The position numbers and the translations under genes were made by a program. DNA of 64,000 nucleotides, from assembly GCF_039729015.1 (NCBI RefSeq), contig NZ_CP155792.1, forward strand, positions 1,946,001 through 2,010,000, in the 5' to 3' direction. Positions 43,054 to 51,551 of the stretch are shown here, one piece after another. The first letter of the stretch is position 1; every line of letters starts with the position of its first letter. Under the pieces are notes generated by a model that saw only the letters and a list, made by a program, of their open reading frames with translations, had not been told where the DNA came from and did no database searches. The DNA comes from Blastococcus sp. HT6-30 (GTDB taxonomy: Bacteria; Actinomycetota; Actinomycetes; Mycobacteriales; Geodermatophilaceae).

Positions 43054-43079
43054 CGGGCCGGCCGGAGGTCGCCGGCCCG
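43054..43079 (+). terminator. Hairpin ending the importer operon
   Basis: CGGGCCGGC at 43054-43062 pairs with GCCGGCCCG at 43071-43079 around an 8-nt loop, 12 nt past the stop of the oxygenase gene and before the convergent gene at 43097. It can work in both directions. Confidence 0.7.
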
Positions 43080-43096
43080 TCGTCCCGCCGGTGCGC

Positions 43097-43405
43097 TCAG
43101 CGCTGCACCAGCGGTGCGGTCTCCTCGGCGGACGCGCCGGCCGGCCGCGGGGTGGCCGGGAGCAGGAGGTCGAGCAACCGGTCGTCGAGGGCGGCGCCGT
43201 CGCCGGAGACGACGACCGTCGCGCTCCACTCCGACAGCCCCACGCCGCGGTACTTGCCGACCCGGACCGGTCCCTCCACCCGCAGGGTCGACCAGTCCGG
43301 ATCCGCACCTGCGGCGGCGGCCATCACCCGGAGCTGGCCACGGAGTCCGGCGGTCACCCGGTCCCGGTCGTCGAACGGCAGGGCGGCTGCGGCGCGGTAC
43401 ATCAC
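43097..43405 (-). CDS. Small hypothetical protein
   Basis: A 102-residue protein from GTG 43405 (or ATG 43402) reading MYRAAAALPFDDRDRVTAGL, VEGPVRVGKYRGVGLSEWSA and LLDLLLPATPRPAG. Composition, GC-rich third codon positions and absence of arginine runs suggest a true gene, not a shadow. The pattern of strand-turn-strand around VRVGKYRGVGLSEWSATVVV suggests a small alpha+beta fold. No family recognised. Convergent with the importer operon and followed by its bidirectional hairpin. Confidence 0.55.
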   Translation of the reverse strand: MMYRAAAALPFDDRDRVTAGLRGQLRVMAAAAGADPDWSTLRVEGPVRVGKYRGVGLSEWSATVVVSGDGAALDDRLLDLLLPATPRPAGASAEETAPLVQR

Positions 43406-43510
43406 GGCGCCATGGGTGCCCGATCCGCGGCGGGCTACACGGCGCCGCTCGCAACGTGACCCGATCGTGGTACTCCGTCCGGTCCCCGCCGGTCCCTGGG
43501 CCGGGGGCGG

Positions 43511-44248
43511 TCATCCGGTGGACCGGCCCCGCGCGACCGCGAGGTGGTGCGCCGTGGCCTCGCCGAGGGAGACGGCGTCGACGGCCACCGTGACGATCGT
43601 GGCGCCCTCGGCGGCGTAACCGGCCGCGGCCTCGCCGCTGCGGGCGTGGACCCCCACGGGCACCCCGGCGGCCCGCGCCCGGCCGATGACGGACGACAGG
43701 ACGTCGCGGAGCTCGGCCCGGTGGTCGTCCCCGGTCAGCTCCAGGGACAACGCGAGATCGGCCGGGCCGACGTACACCCCGTCCAGGCCCTCCAGGGCGA
43801 GGACCGCGTCGAGATCGGCGAGCATGGACGCCGCCTCCACCATCACGATCACCAGCGGCTCCTCGGCACCGCCGGACAGCCGGCCGATGGACCGCCCGCC
43901 GGCCGGCGCGTACCGGCAGGCGGCGATGACCTCGCGGGCGTGGTCGGCGTCGCGGACGTTGGGCACGATGACGCCGCGGGCACCCAGGTCCAGCGGCCGG
44001 CCGATGTCGGGGAACAGCGGGCTCCGCGTGCGGACCAGCGGCACCGAGCCCGCGGCCGCGATCGCCGCCGCCGCGCCCGGCAGCCCGGCCTCGGTCGTGG
44101 CCCCGTGCTGCAGGTCGACCACGACGAAGTCGGCGCCGGTCCGCGCCAGCACCTCGCCGGTCACCGGTCCGGGCAGCATGTTCCACACGCCCTGGCACGG
44201 CTCCCCCTGCGCCCACCGCTGCCGCAGCTCCGCTTCGCTGATCGCCAT
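43511..44248 (-). CDS. HpcH/HpaI aldolase/citrate-lyase-family protein
   Basis: A 245-residue class II pyruvate-type aldolase. Family blocks are DFVVVDLQHGA near residue 41 with the metal-shell His, LVRTRSPLFPDIGRPLDLGARGVIVPNV, and VMVEAASMLADLDAVLAL then GLDGVYVGPADLALSLEL with the phosphate-independent active site. It cleaves or forms 2-keto-3-deoxy acids from pyruvate and aldehydes. ATG 44248 is preferred because GGAGGG lies about 10 nt upstream. Single gene; no pathway neighbour reveals the substrate. Confidence 0.9.
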   Translation of the reverse strand: MAISEAELRQRWAQGEPCQGVWNMLPGPVTGEVLARTGADFVVVDLQHGATTEAGLPGAAAAIAAAGSVPLVRTRSPLFPDIGRPLDLGARGVIVPNVRDADHAREVIAACRYAPAGGRSIGRLSGGAEEPLVIVMVEAASMLADLDAVLALEGLDGVYVGPADLALSLELTGDDHRAELRDVLSSVIGRARAAGVPVGVHARSGEAAAGYAAEGATIVTVAVDAVSLGEATAHHLAVARGRSTG

Positions 44249-44418
44249 CCGGACCACCCTCCACGACTCCGCACCCCGTCGGTGCGGCCGGGACGATCCT
44301 GCGCTGACGGTGCAGCGAGCGCGACCGCGGTCCGGTTCCAGCGCCCGCGTCAGGGGCGGCGGAGGCCGGGGCGCGGCCGGTGGGGGACGGGAGAACCGCC
44401 TCCCCCCGGCCGGGCCGC

Positions 44419-45240
44419 TCAGCGGGAGCCGCCGCCGATCATCGGGTCGTCGCCGGGCTCGACTCCGCCACGCTCGACACCTTCGCTGGAGGTCCGGGTG
44501 GTGTAGCCGGCCGGGTTCGACTCGTCCACCACCACCTCGTCCCGCACCACGTCCGCCGGCGGCTGCGGGACGACGGCGACGTCCTCCTCCGGCCGGCTCC
44601 CCCGCTGCTGCGGGCTCTCGCTCTCCTGACCGCTCGAGGACCCGGCGGCGACGGCCCCCGCGGCCGCGGCCGCCGCTCCGGCCACGGCGGCTCCGGCGGC
44701 GACGGCCTTACCGGAGACGCCGGCCTTACCGCTGTCCCCCCGCGACGAGAAGGCGGCGTTGGCCCCGGGCGTGCCGACGTCCTGGCCCGGGTTGATCGTT
44801 CCGCGCCACCCGCCGGTGGCGTACCCCGGGCTCTCGACGAGGGCCTTGAACCGCTGGAGATCGGCGTCGACCTGACGCTCGACGACGCCGAGCTTGTCAC
44901 CGACCTTCTCGACCAGCCCCTCCGGCTCGTACTCGAGTGACAGGTGCACCAGCGTGGACCCGGCGCCCGCCGGATGGAACCGGACGGCCCCGGCGTTGGT
45001 CGCGCCCTCCGTCGCGGCCCAGGCGATCTTCTGGTCGGGGATCTGCTCGATGATCGTGGCGTCCCACTCCCGACGGACGCCGGCGATCTCGGCCACCCAG
45101 TGCAGCCGCTTGTCGCCGTGCTGCCGGACCTCCTTGACCCCGCCCATGAAATGGGGGAAGTCCTCGAACTGGGTCCACTGGTTGTAGGCGGTGGACACCG
45201 GTACGTCGACCTGGATCGACTTCTCTGCCTTGGTGGTCAT
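44419..45240 (-). CDS. SRPBCC/cyclase-dehydrase-like protein with disordered C-terminal tail
   Basis: A 273-residue protein. Residues 1-145 are a START/SRPBCC ligand-binding fold of the polyketide cyclase/dehydrase type (VDVPVSTAYNQWTQFEDFPHFMGGVKEV; AWAATEGATNAGAVRFHP). Residues 150-273 are alanine/glycine/serine- and acid-rich, likely disordered, with ALAAAAAGAVAAG-type runs. Such proteins are common in stress-induced actinobacterial gene sets. A GGAGGCG ribosome site precedes ATG 45240 and a palindrome with GGGTAG lies 41 nt further upstream. Ligand unknown. Confidence 0.85.
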   Translation of the reverse strand: MTTKAEKSIQVDVPVSTAYNQWTQFEDFPHFMGGVKEVRQHGDKRLHWVAEIAGVRREWDATIIEQIPDQKIAWAATEGATNAGAVRFHPAGAGSTLVHLSLEYEPEGLVEKVGDKLGVVERQVDADLQRFKALVESPGYATGGWRGTINPGQDVGTPGANAAFSSRGDSGKAGVSGKAVAAGAAVAGAAAAAAGAVAAGSSSGQESESPQQRGSRPEEDVAVVPQPPADVVRDEVVVDESNPAGYTTRTSSEGVERGGVEPGDDPMIGGGSR

Positions 45241-45280
45241 CGTTGACGCCTCCTCGTGCGGGATCCGTGCTGGACTGTGT

Positions 45281-45294
45281 GGGTAGCGCTACCC
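45281..45294. promoter_or_regulatory. Perfect GGGTAGCGCTACCC palindrome, possible SigB-type bidirectional promoter or operator
   Basis: The 14-bp palindrome presents GGGTAG on both strands, resembling the -10 GGGTAY of stress sigma factors. It lies between the SRPBCC start and the 3' end of the helicase gene, so only the SRPBCC gene is driven. Confidence 0.45.
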
Positions 45295-45425
45295 GTCCGT
45301 CCGGTGGTGAAAGCCCGCACCGTGGACCGATCCGATGCGGGCCACCCGGAGCCGGCTCCGGCACCGGCTGGTCGACCTGGCGATCGAGTCGTCAGCTCCC
45401 GCCGAGATGCCGGGTGCCCGAGTCG

Positions 45426-47549
45426 CTACCGCGAGGAGAGGGCGTCGGTCAGCAGGGCGACGAGCGCCTCCAGCTGCACGTCCGCCGACGACGAGACCTC
45501 CTGGTCGGACCCGTCGAGCGCCCGGGCGGCGAGCCCCGCCTTGCTGTCGATCAGCTCGGCGATCCGGGCGTCCATCGTCTGCGCGGCGATGATCCGCCAG
45601 GCGGTGACCGGCTCGGTCTGCCCGATGCGGTGGCTGCGGTCGATCGCCTGGGTCTGCTCGGCGTCGGTCCAGGACAGCTCGGCCAGCACCAGGTTGGAGG
45701 CCACCTGCAGGTTGAGCCCCACGCCGGCCGCCGTCAGCGAGCACACCGCGACGGCGACGTCCGGGTCGTTGACGAAGGCGTCGATGTTCTTCTGCCGCGA
45801 CGACGGCGTCTGGTCGCCCCGGATCGAGGAGAACCGGACGCCCTGCCGGGTGAAGGTCTCCTCCGCAGCGTCCATGACGTCCACGTGCTTGGCGAAGAAC
45901 ACCACCTTGCCGGCGCTGCGGGCCAGCTGGGCGGCGTAGTCCGCGGCGAGGCCGGCCTTGGCGCGCCCGATGCGGCGCATCATGCCGAACACGTTCTCGC
46001 CGGCCGTCGACGTGGTCGCCTCCTTGAGCTCCCACCGGGCCACCTTGCGCACCAGCTCGGCGTCGATCTCCTCGACGACGTCGGCGGACTCGCGGGCCGC
46101 GAGCGCGCCCTCGTACCGCTTCACCAGCCGGCGCGCGAGATCCCGCTCCGCCGCCCGGATCGACCGCCCCGCCGCCGCGTCCAGCTCGACGGGGAGGTCG
46201 GCGATCCGCCGGGCCGGGATGTCCGCCGCCACGTCCACCTTGCGGCGGCGGACGATGCCGAGGTCGATCACGCACCGGCGGGCGGCGGCGTAGAAGCCGA
46301 AGTCCGCGGGGGTCAGCCCGGTGTCCTCGAGGGCGTCCATCAGCTCGCCCAGCGGCTTGCTGTCGTCGATCCAGCCGAGGAACTGCCAGATGGCGCGGAA
46401 GTCCTCGATGTCGTTGATCAGCGGCGTGCCGGTGAGGGCCATGAGCAGCGGGCGCACGGTGCGGGACCGGATCCGCTCGGAGAGGTCGAGGACGTTGCGC
46501 GACCGCTGCGAGGACTTGTTCTTGATGAAGTGCGCCTCGTCGACCACCATCCCGCGGAACCCGAAGTCGCCGATCCAGCCGACGTGGCGGTCGAGCACCT
46601 CGTAGTTGACGACGACGATGTCGGCGAAGCCGTCGATCGTCTCGCCGTCGCCCTGGATCACGGTGGCGGGGCGGTGCGGGGTCCAGAGCCCGGCCTCCCG
46701 GGCCCAGTTGGTCTTGACGACGCTGGGAACGACCACGAGCAGCGGGTAGGCGTCGGCCGCCTCGGCGGCGAGCAGGGCCTGCGCCGTCTTGCCCAGGCCG
46801 GGCTCGTCGGCGAGCAGGAAGGTCCGGTGACCGGCGGCGGCCGCGGCGACCAGCTGCGCCTGGTGCGGCATCAGCTCCAGGCCCTTGGGCACCGGCAGCC
46901 ACGACGGCGTCGGCAGCGGCATGCACGCCGGCTCGCCGCTGCCGGCGCGCTCGAAGGAGCTCAGCAGCGGGTCGAGCAGCTCCCAGCCCGCCAGGCGGCG
47001 CGGCCGGGACACGCGCGGGGGCGCCGCGGAGAAGTCGGGCGCGAGGAAGGGGTTGGCCAGCTGCCGGGAGACCACCGACTGCGGCACCACGCGGCGCTCG
47101 GGCACGACGGGGACAGTCGCCGGCTCCGCCGGCGGGGCCTCCTCGGGGGCGGCCTCGATCCCGGCGTCCCTCAGCAGCTCGCGGCGCAACGCCCGGGCCG
47201 CGTCGGAGGCGACGGCGTCCTCGGCCAGCAGCCCCAGCAGCCCCGCGTCCTGGACGGCGGTCGTGGCCAGGATCGTGGCGACGCCGTCCAGGCGCTTGAG
47301 CTGCTCGGCCCGGTGCGCCTCGCTGCCGGTCGTCTCCTCCCGGACGCGGGCGCGCTCCTCGCGCAGCAGGAGGGCGACGGCCTGGAACTTCGTCCGCACG
47401 GCGGGCGTCACGCGGCCGCGCTGGGCGGCGGCCTCGACCTCGCGCACGGTGCGGGCGAGCACGCCGATGACGCCACCGTCCCGGACGCGTCGCTGGCTCC
47501 GCGGAGCGGTACGGCGAGTGCCCGCCCGGGACTGGCCTCGTCGAGCCAC
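45426..47549 (-). CDS. SNF2/DEAH-family helicase-like ATPase
   Basis: A 707-residue SF2 protein. Helicase motifs: Walker A DEPGLGKTAQALLAA, motif Ia VVVPSVVKTNW, DEAH with VVDEAHFIKNKSSQRS, motif III MALTGTPLIND, then a helicase C domain with VVFFAKHVDVMDAAEETF, SLTAAGVGLNLQVAS and the R-finger motif AIDRSHRIGQTEPV. It belongs to the SWI2/SNF2 group (HepA/RapA, SMARCAL1-like) that moves along duplex DNA without unwinding. The first 230 residues are charged, helical and specific to this protein. GTG 47549 is chosen for the AAGGAGGAGCAC just upstream, ending a longer arginine-rich frame. Confidence 0.88.
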   Translation of the reverse strand: MARRGQSRAGTRRTAPRSQRRVRDGGVIGVLARTVREVEAAAQRGRVTPAVRTKFQAVALLLREERARVREETTGSEAHRAEQLKRLDGVATILATTAVQDAGLLGLLAEDAVASDAARALRRELLRDAGIEAAPEEAPPAEPATVPVVPERRVVPQSVVSRQLANPFLAPDFSAAPPRVSRPRRLAGWELLDPLLSSFERAGSGEPACMPLPTPSWLPVPKGLELMPHQAQLVAAAAAGHRTFLLADEPGLGKTAQALLAAEAADAYPLLVVVPSVVKTNWAREAGLWTPHRPATVIQGDGETIDGFADIVVVNYEVLDRHVGWIGDFGFRGMVVDEAHFIKNKSSQRSRNVLDLSERIRSRTVRPLLMALTGTPLINDIEDFRAIWQFLGWIDDSKPLGELMDALEDTGLTPADFGFYAAARRCVIDLGIVRRRKVDVAADIPARRIADLPVELDAAAGRSIRAAERDLARRLVKRYEGALAARESADVVEEIDAELVRKVARWELKEATTSTAGENVFGMMRRIGRAKAGLAADYAAQLARSAGKVVFFAKHVDVMDAAEETFTRQGVRFSSIRGDQTPSSRQKNIDAFVNDPDVAVAVCSLTAAGVGLNLQVASNLVLAELSWTDAEQTQAIDRSHRIGQTEPVTAWRIIAAQTMDARIAELIDSKAGLAARALDGSDQEVSSSADVQLEALVALLTDALSSR

Positions 47550-47917
47550 GTGCTCCTCCTTCGCGACGCCCGGCAGTGTTGCCGCAGCGGTGTGCCGCCC
47601 GGACCCGCGGTCGGGCGGCCGACGTCCCGGCGGAGCGCTCCGTGCCGCTCCGGGACTTCGAGCCCGGACGCACGGACCGGCGGCGGTCCGGCGCCGCACG
47701 GTTCGGCAGCCTCCCCGTGGCGGGCGGCTCCGGCCACCGGTCGAGGACCGGGGCGCCGGCTGATCTGGGACGACGTCGCCGCACGGGCGAGGGATCGCCC
47801 CGGGGTCGGTACGCCACGATGCTAGCCCCTGCCGGCCCGGCGTGACGGGCGGTGCCTGCCGGGGCTCCCCCGTACCGCGTGCGGAACAGTCCCCGGCCGC
47901 CCCGCGCTGCAGCTGCC
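47550..47917. other. Intergenic stretch between divergent genes
   Basis: Arginine/proline-rich frames only; no ORF with coding character and no strong repeat. It presumably holds the promoters of the helicase (minus) and the luciferase-like oxidoreductase (plus), but no consensus box is obvious. Confidence 0.5.
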
Positions 47918-48934
47918 GTGATCGACGCGCGGCTCTCCCTGCTGGACCGGTCCCGCACCCGGGCCGGCGAACCCGACACCGCGGCGCTGACCGGCTCCGT
48001 CGCCCGCGCCGTGCACGCCGAGCGGCTGGGGTTCGACCGGTTCTGGGTGGCCGAGCACCATGGCGTGCCCGGCATCGCGGGCGCCGCCCCGGCGGTGCTG
48101 CTGGCGGCCGTGGCCGGCCGGACGACGGTCATCGGGCTGGGCTCGGCCGGCGTGATGCTGCCGCACCACCAACCGCTCGTGGTGGCCGAGCAGTTCGTCA
48201 CGCTGTCGGCGTTCGCGCCCGGCCGGGTGGCCCTGGGGCTGGGCCGCTCCCCCGGTTTCACCCCGCCGGTGCGCCAGGCGCTGCGGGAGGGCGAGCGGGA
48301 CTTCGCCGCCGACCTCGCCGAGCTGCGCGGTTTCCTCACCGGAACGGCGGAGATCACCGTGCACCCCCGGCCCGCCGGTCCGGTGCCGATGCACGTGCTC
48401 GCCACCGGGCGCGGCCTGGAGGTCGCGGCGCAGCTCGGGTTGCCGGTCGTCGTCGGCGGCCCGCTGCTGGGCGTGGCCGGCGATCCCGAGCCGGGGCTCG
48501 CGGCCCTGGCCGGCTACCGGCGCGCGTTCCGCCCGTCGGCGCAGCAGCCGGAGCCACGGGTGGCGGTCAGCCTGGACGTGCTGGTGGCCGACACCGCCGC
48601 CGAGGCCGCCGACCTGCTGCTGCCCGAGGCGTGGGCGATGGCCCGGGCGCGCACCACCGGGAGCTTCCCGGCGCTGGAGCCGGTGGCCGCCGTCCGGGCC
48701 GCCGACCGCACCCCGCGCCAGCAGCAGTACCTGGAGCAGACCGCCGCGGCCGCGATCGCCGGCACTCCGGCCCACGTGGAGGCGCGACTGGCCGAGCTGC
48801 TGGAGCGCACCGGGGCGGCCGAGCTGGTCGCGAGCAGCAGCACCTTCGACCGGGGCGCCCTGGCCGCCTCGGACGCAGCGCTCGCCACGCTGTTCGGCCG
48901 GTCCGCCGGCCCCGCCCCGGCGTCGCCGGCCTGA
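47918..48934 (+). CDS. Luciferase-like (LLM class) flavin-dependent oxidoreductase
   Basis: A 338-residue TIM-barrel protein of the bacterial luciferase-like family. It has GFDRFWVAEHHGVPGIAG near residue 45, the classical LLM block, followed by TVIGLGSAGVMLPHHQPLVVAEQF and FAPGRVALGLGRSPGF. These use FMN or coenzyme F420 to oxidise or reduce diverse small molecules; the latter cofactor is common in actinobacteria. GTG 47918 starts the homologous region. It is an unlinked single gene, so the substrate is unknown. Confidence 0.9.
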   Translation: MIDARLSLLDRSRTRAGEPDTAALTGSVARAVHAERLGFDRFWVAEHHGVPGIAGAAPAVLLAAVAGRTTVIGLGSAGVMLPHHQPLVVAEQFVTLSAFAPGRVALGLGRSPGFTPPVRQALREGERDFAADLAELRGFLTGTAEITVHPRPAGPVPMHVLATGRGLEVAAQLGLPVVVGGPLLGVAGDPEPGLAALAGYRRAFRPSAQQPEPRVAVSLDVLVADTAAEAADLLLPEAWAMARARTTGSFPALEPVAAVRAADRTPRQQQYLEQTAAAAIAGTPAHVEARLAELLERTGAAELVASSSTFDRGALAASDAALATLFGRSAGPAPASPA

Positions 48935-48969
48935 TCTCCCTGGCACCGCGGGGCAGCCGGAGCCGTCGG

Positions 48970-49230
48970 TCAGCCGCCGACGGTCTGCTGCAGGTCCCCG
49001 CGCGGTGCCACCCGCAGCGCGCGGTAGGGCAGCCCCTCCGCTCCCGGCTGCGTCCACTCGACCTCGACGACCTGGCCGGCCCGGAGCTCACCCGGCGTCG
49101 ACGTGCCGGGCTCGACCACGGATCCGTCCGCCCAGCACCCGCCCGGCAGGTCCGGGACCTCGATGAGCGCACCGCCGCGTTCGTCGTCCCACCGGACCAC
49201 CGTGCCGAAGCTGGTGCCGCCGCCGGTCAT
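48970..49230 (-). CDS. Divergent cold-shock-domain-like protein
   Basis: An 86-residue protein of single-domain size. MTGGGTSFGTVVRWDDERGG aligns with the first strand of a cold-shock domain, GGCWADGSVVE with GGCWAHFSxI, and LPYRALRVAP with QDGYRYRA. The nucleic-acid-binding aromatic RNP residues seen in true Csp proteins are mostly replaced, notably the missing W-G-F-G-F. This looks like the actinobacterial CSD paralogue group that may have lost RNA binding. Followed by the PlsC-type gene's end on the same strand. Start ATG 49230. Confidence 0.6.
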   Translation of the reverse strand: MTGGGTSFGTVVRWDDERGGALIEVPDLPGGCWADGSVVEPGTSTPGELRAGQVVEVEWTQPGAEGLPYRALRVAPRGDLQQTVGG

Positions 49231-49288
49231 ACCGTCGAGGTTGCGCCGTCCCCGCCCGGGAGGCAAGCCGACGGCGCACGGCACGCCG

Positions 49289-50377
49289 TCACGCGCGGCG
49301 CCGGCGCCCGAGGGCGGGCCGGCGGCGCCGGCCACGATCCGCTCCCGGCGACCGCTCGTCCTCCCGCCGCTGCGTGGCCTCGATCCACTCGTCGATGGTC
49401 TGCCACCAGGAGTAGAGCCACTCGGTCCGCTCGTCCTCGCCGCGCGGCACCTCCGCGGCGGGGACGAACCACCAGCGCAGGTGCAGGGTCTTGTCCACCG
49501 GGAGGTGGCGCCAGACGTCCCGCATGGTGCTCAGGTGCTCCAGGCCGGTGTGCGCGACGAAGACGACGTCGGCGTGCGGAGCCGCCCGCAGCGCCGCGGC
49601 CACCCCGGCCGGGCGCGGGGGCAGGAGGTGCTGCATCGCCTCCGCCTGGCGCACCGCCTGCTGCAGCCCCCGATCGCGCAGCCGCTGGATCGCCCGAACC
49701 CGGCGGCCCGGGGTGGCGTTCGCCCCCTCGGGGAAGATCAGCAGGGCGTCCTCCTCGCCCAGGTCGCGGGCCAGGTCGCCGATCGCCTCCACCGAGCCGG
49801 TCCCGGGCCCCGCCGTCACGAAGTGGTTGGGCAGCCGGTTGAGGTAGACGTCGAGCAGCGGGTCCAGCTGCAGCACGTCCTTGAGCACGATCCGCGGCCG
49901 GCGCAGGTGATCGCGGTCCATGAGCGTGTGGACGAGCAGGAACGAGTCACCGGGCCCCGCGTGCCGGGACAGCACCACCATCGCGTTGGTCGAGCCGGGC
50001 CGGCCGTCGTCCAGCGGCGACCAGGACTCGCCGTCGGTGACCAGCCGCAGCGCGAACAGCCGCCGCGCCGCGCGCATCAGCACCTCGAGCAGCAGCCGCA
50101 GCACCGTGTAGTGGGCCGACCGGTACGCCGCGGTGTGCGCCCGGCGGCCGAAGCCGGCGAGCACCCACAGGCCCCCGGCGGCCACCAGTCCCGCCACCTG
50201 CAGCGCCAGGTACACCAGCGCGAAGGAGAGCAGCCGCAGCGCCTGCCAGCGACCGGGCAGCCACGCGGAGACGACGGCCGCCACGAGCACGAGCACGGGC
50301 AGCAGCGCGACCGCGGTTACCAGCGCACCGATCAGCAGCGGTCCGGTCAGCCGGCGCACGCGACGGGGTGGCAGCAC
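49289..50377 (-). CDS. PlsC-type 1-acylglycerol-3-phosphate acyltransferase-like membrane protein
   Basis: A 362-residue integral membrane protein. About three N-terminal hydrophobic segments (residues 8-95) precede an acyltransferase domain whose catalytic HxxxxD is SRHAGPGDSFLLV and whose glycerol-phosphate-binding block is LLIFPEGANATPG. It would transfer acyl groups to lysophospholipid or another acceptor at the membrane. The C-terminus is arginine-rich. Start GTG 50377 lies one base after the stop of the patatin gene, so the two are coupled: one would cut acyl chains, the other would add them, suggesting lipid remodelling. Confidence 0.85.
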   Translation of the reverse strand: MLPPRRVRRLTGPLLIGALVTAVALLPVLVLVAAVVSAWLPGRWQALRLLSFALVYLALQVAGLVAAGGLWVLAGFGRRAHTAAYRSAHYTVLRLLLEVLMRAARRLFALRLVTDGESWSPLDDGRPGSTNAMVVLSRHAGPGDSFLLVHTLMDRDHLRRPRIVLKDVLQLDPLLDVYLNRLPNHFVTAGPGTGSVEAIGDLARDLGEEDALLIFPEGANATPGRRVRAIQRLRDRGLQQAVRQAEAMQHLLPPRPAGVAAALRAAPHADVVFVAHTGLEHLSTMRDVWRHLPVDKTLHLRWWFVPAAEVPRGEDERTEWLYSWWQTIDEWIEATQRREDERSPGADRGRRRRPALGRRRRA

Positions 50378-50378
50378 C

Positions 50379-51254
50379 TCACACCCCGCTCTCGGCCCGG
50401 CCGGACCGGTCCAGGTGCTCGCCCGCGGCGGCGTGGGCGCGGTCGATCCGGTCGGTGACGCCGGAGAAGTCGCGGTAGCGCAGGCTCCGCAGGTCGCCGG
50501 CCGACGGCGGAGCCTGCTCGCCGGAGGGGAGCACGTGCACGGTCACGCCGTCGGGCAGGGCGGCCAGGTCGGCGGCGAAGCGGTGCCGCCGGGCGATCTC
50601 GAAGGCGACCAGCGCGACCTCCCACGGCCTCGTCGGCGCGCGCAGCGGGCGGTCGATCCGCCCGACGTGCAGCACGTAGATCGTGTGGGCCCCCAGGGCG
50701 ACCGCCCGGCCGACCGGGATGCTGTGCACCAGGCCCCCGTCGAGGAAGTGCTCGCCGTCGAGCGCCACCGGGGGCAGCAGCCCGGGCACCGCGCAGGAGG
50801 CGAGGACCGCGTCGACCAGCGCGCCGTCGGTGAACCAGTGCTCGGCGGCCCGCTCGATGCTGGCGGCCACGCACTGGAACGGGACCGGCAGCTCGCCGAA
50901 GGTGCGCACCGGCAGGTACTCGGTGAGCAGGTCGCGCAGGGGCTCGCGCGGGTGGACGTGCGTCCGCGTGCGCACCAGGGTGCCGACACGGGAGAGCATC
51001 GATCCGGCGAACACGCCCCGCGAGGTGAGGTCGGTCCAGACCCCGCGCAGCCGGTCCACCCCGGCAGGCGTCGGGTCGGCGGCGACCAGCGCACCGTTGA
51101 TCGCCCCCACGGACGTGCCGACGACCAGGTCCGGCCGGATCCCGCGCTCGACCAGGGCCCGCAGCATCCCGACCTCGGCCGCGCCGAGCACTCCGCCACC
51201 CCCGAGGACGAACGCCGTGCCGCCCCGCCCACCGGGCACTCCTGTCGACGACAT
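50379..51254 (-). CDS. Patatin-like phospholipase
   Basis: A 291-residue patatin-domain hydrolase. The oxyanion loop is FVLGGGGVLGAAEVG (about residues 15-28), the nucleophilic serine is in VGTSVGAINGA, and the catalytic aspartate in FLDGGLVHSIP. The Ser-Asp dyad is therefore intact; such enzymes remove acyl chains from phospholipids or lipoproteins. No secretion signal. It overlaps nothing but is only one base before the acyltransferase start, so both are likely cotranscribed. Start ATG 51254; the open frame upstream is a shadow. Confidence 0.9.
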   Translation of the reverse strand: MSSTGVPGGRGGTAFVLGGGGVLGAAEVGMLRALVERGIRPDLVVGTSVGAINGALVAADPTPAGVDRLRGVWTDLTSRGVFAGSMLSRVGTLVRTRTHVHPREPLRDLLTEYLPVRTFGELPVPFQCVAASIERAAEHWFTDGALVDAVLASCAVPGLLPPVALDGEHFLDGGLVHSIPVGRAVALGAHTIYVLHVGRIDRPLRAPTRPWEVALVAFEIARRHRFAADLAALPDGVTVHVLPSGEQAPPSAGDLRSLRYRDFSGVTDRIDRAHAAAGEHLDRSGRAESGV

Positions 51255-51339
51255 GGGGCCATCGTGCCAACCCGTGGCCGCGCCGTCGGCCGGAGGACGA
51301 GGCGCTGCGCCGCGGGCCGCGCGCTGGTTGACTTCCCGG

Positions 51340-51510
51340 ATGGTCGAACCACTGCCGGAGCCCGACCCGCAGATCGATCCGGACCAGCCGGTCCCCGACG
51401 ATCCCGGCGAGCTGCTCCCCGACACCCCGGACACGCTCCCGCCCCCGCCCATCGAGCCCACCCCGGACGATCCCGGCGGCGATCCCGGCAGCGTGCCCGA
51501 ACCGGCCTGA
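51340..51510 (+). CDS. Short proline-rich acidic protein
   Basis: A 56-residue ORF from ATG 51340, almost entirely P, D, E and L: MVEPLPEPDPQIDPDQPVPD and then PDTPDTLPPPPIEPTPDDPG. Intrinsically disordered, no hydrophobic or catalytic motif. Similar short PD-rich proteins occur next to dehydrogenase genes in actinobacteria, and codon use is coding-like. It ends 41 nt before a dehydrogenase gene on the same strand. Function unknown; could be untranslated. Confidence 0.5.
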   Translation: MVEPLPEPDPQIDPDQPVPDDPGELLPDTPDTLPPPPIEPTPDDPGGDPGSVPEPA

Positions 51511-51551
51511 CCCGGCACCCGCCGGCACCGACGAGACAGGAGACGACGCTC

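Noticed and set aside
47576-47845. An 89-residue ORF between the helicase and luciferase-like genes
   Set aside because: Arginine/glycine-rich, no ribosome site and no coding-like third-position pattern.
45289-48405. A 1038-residue minus-strand open frame covering the helicase and beyond
   Set aside because: It crosses several genes in another frame and is RRG/RPG-rich; the SNF2 motifs lie in a different frame of the same strand.
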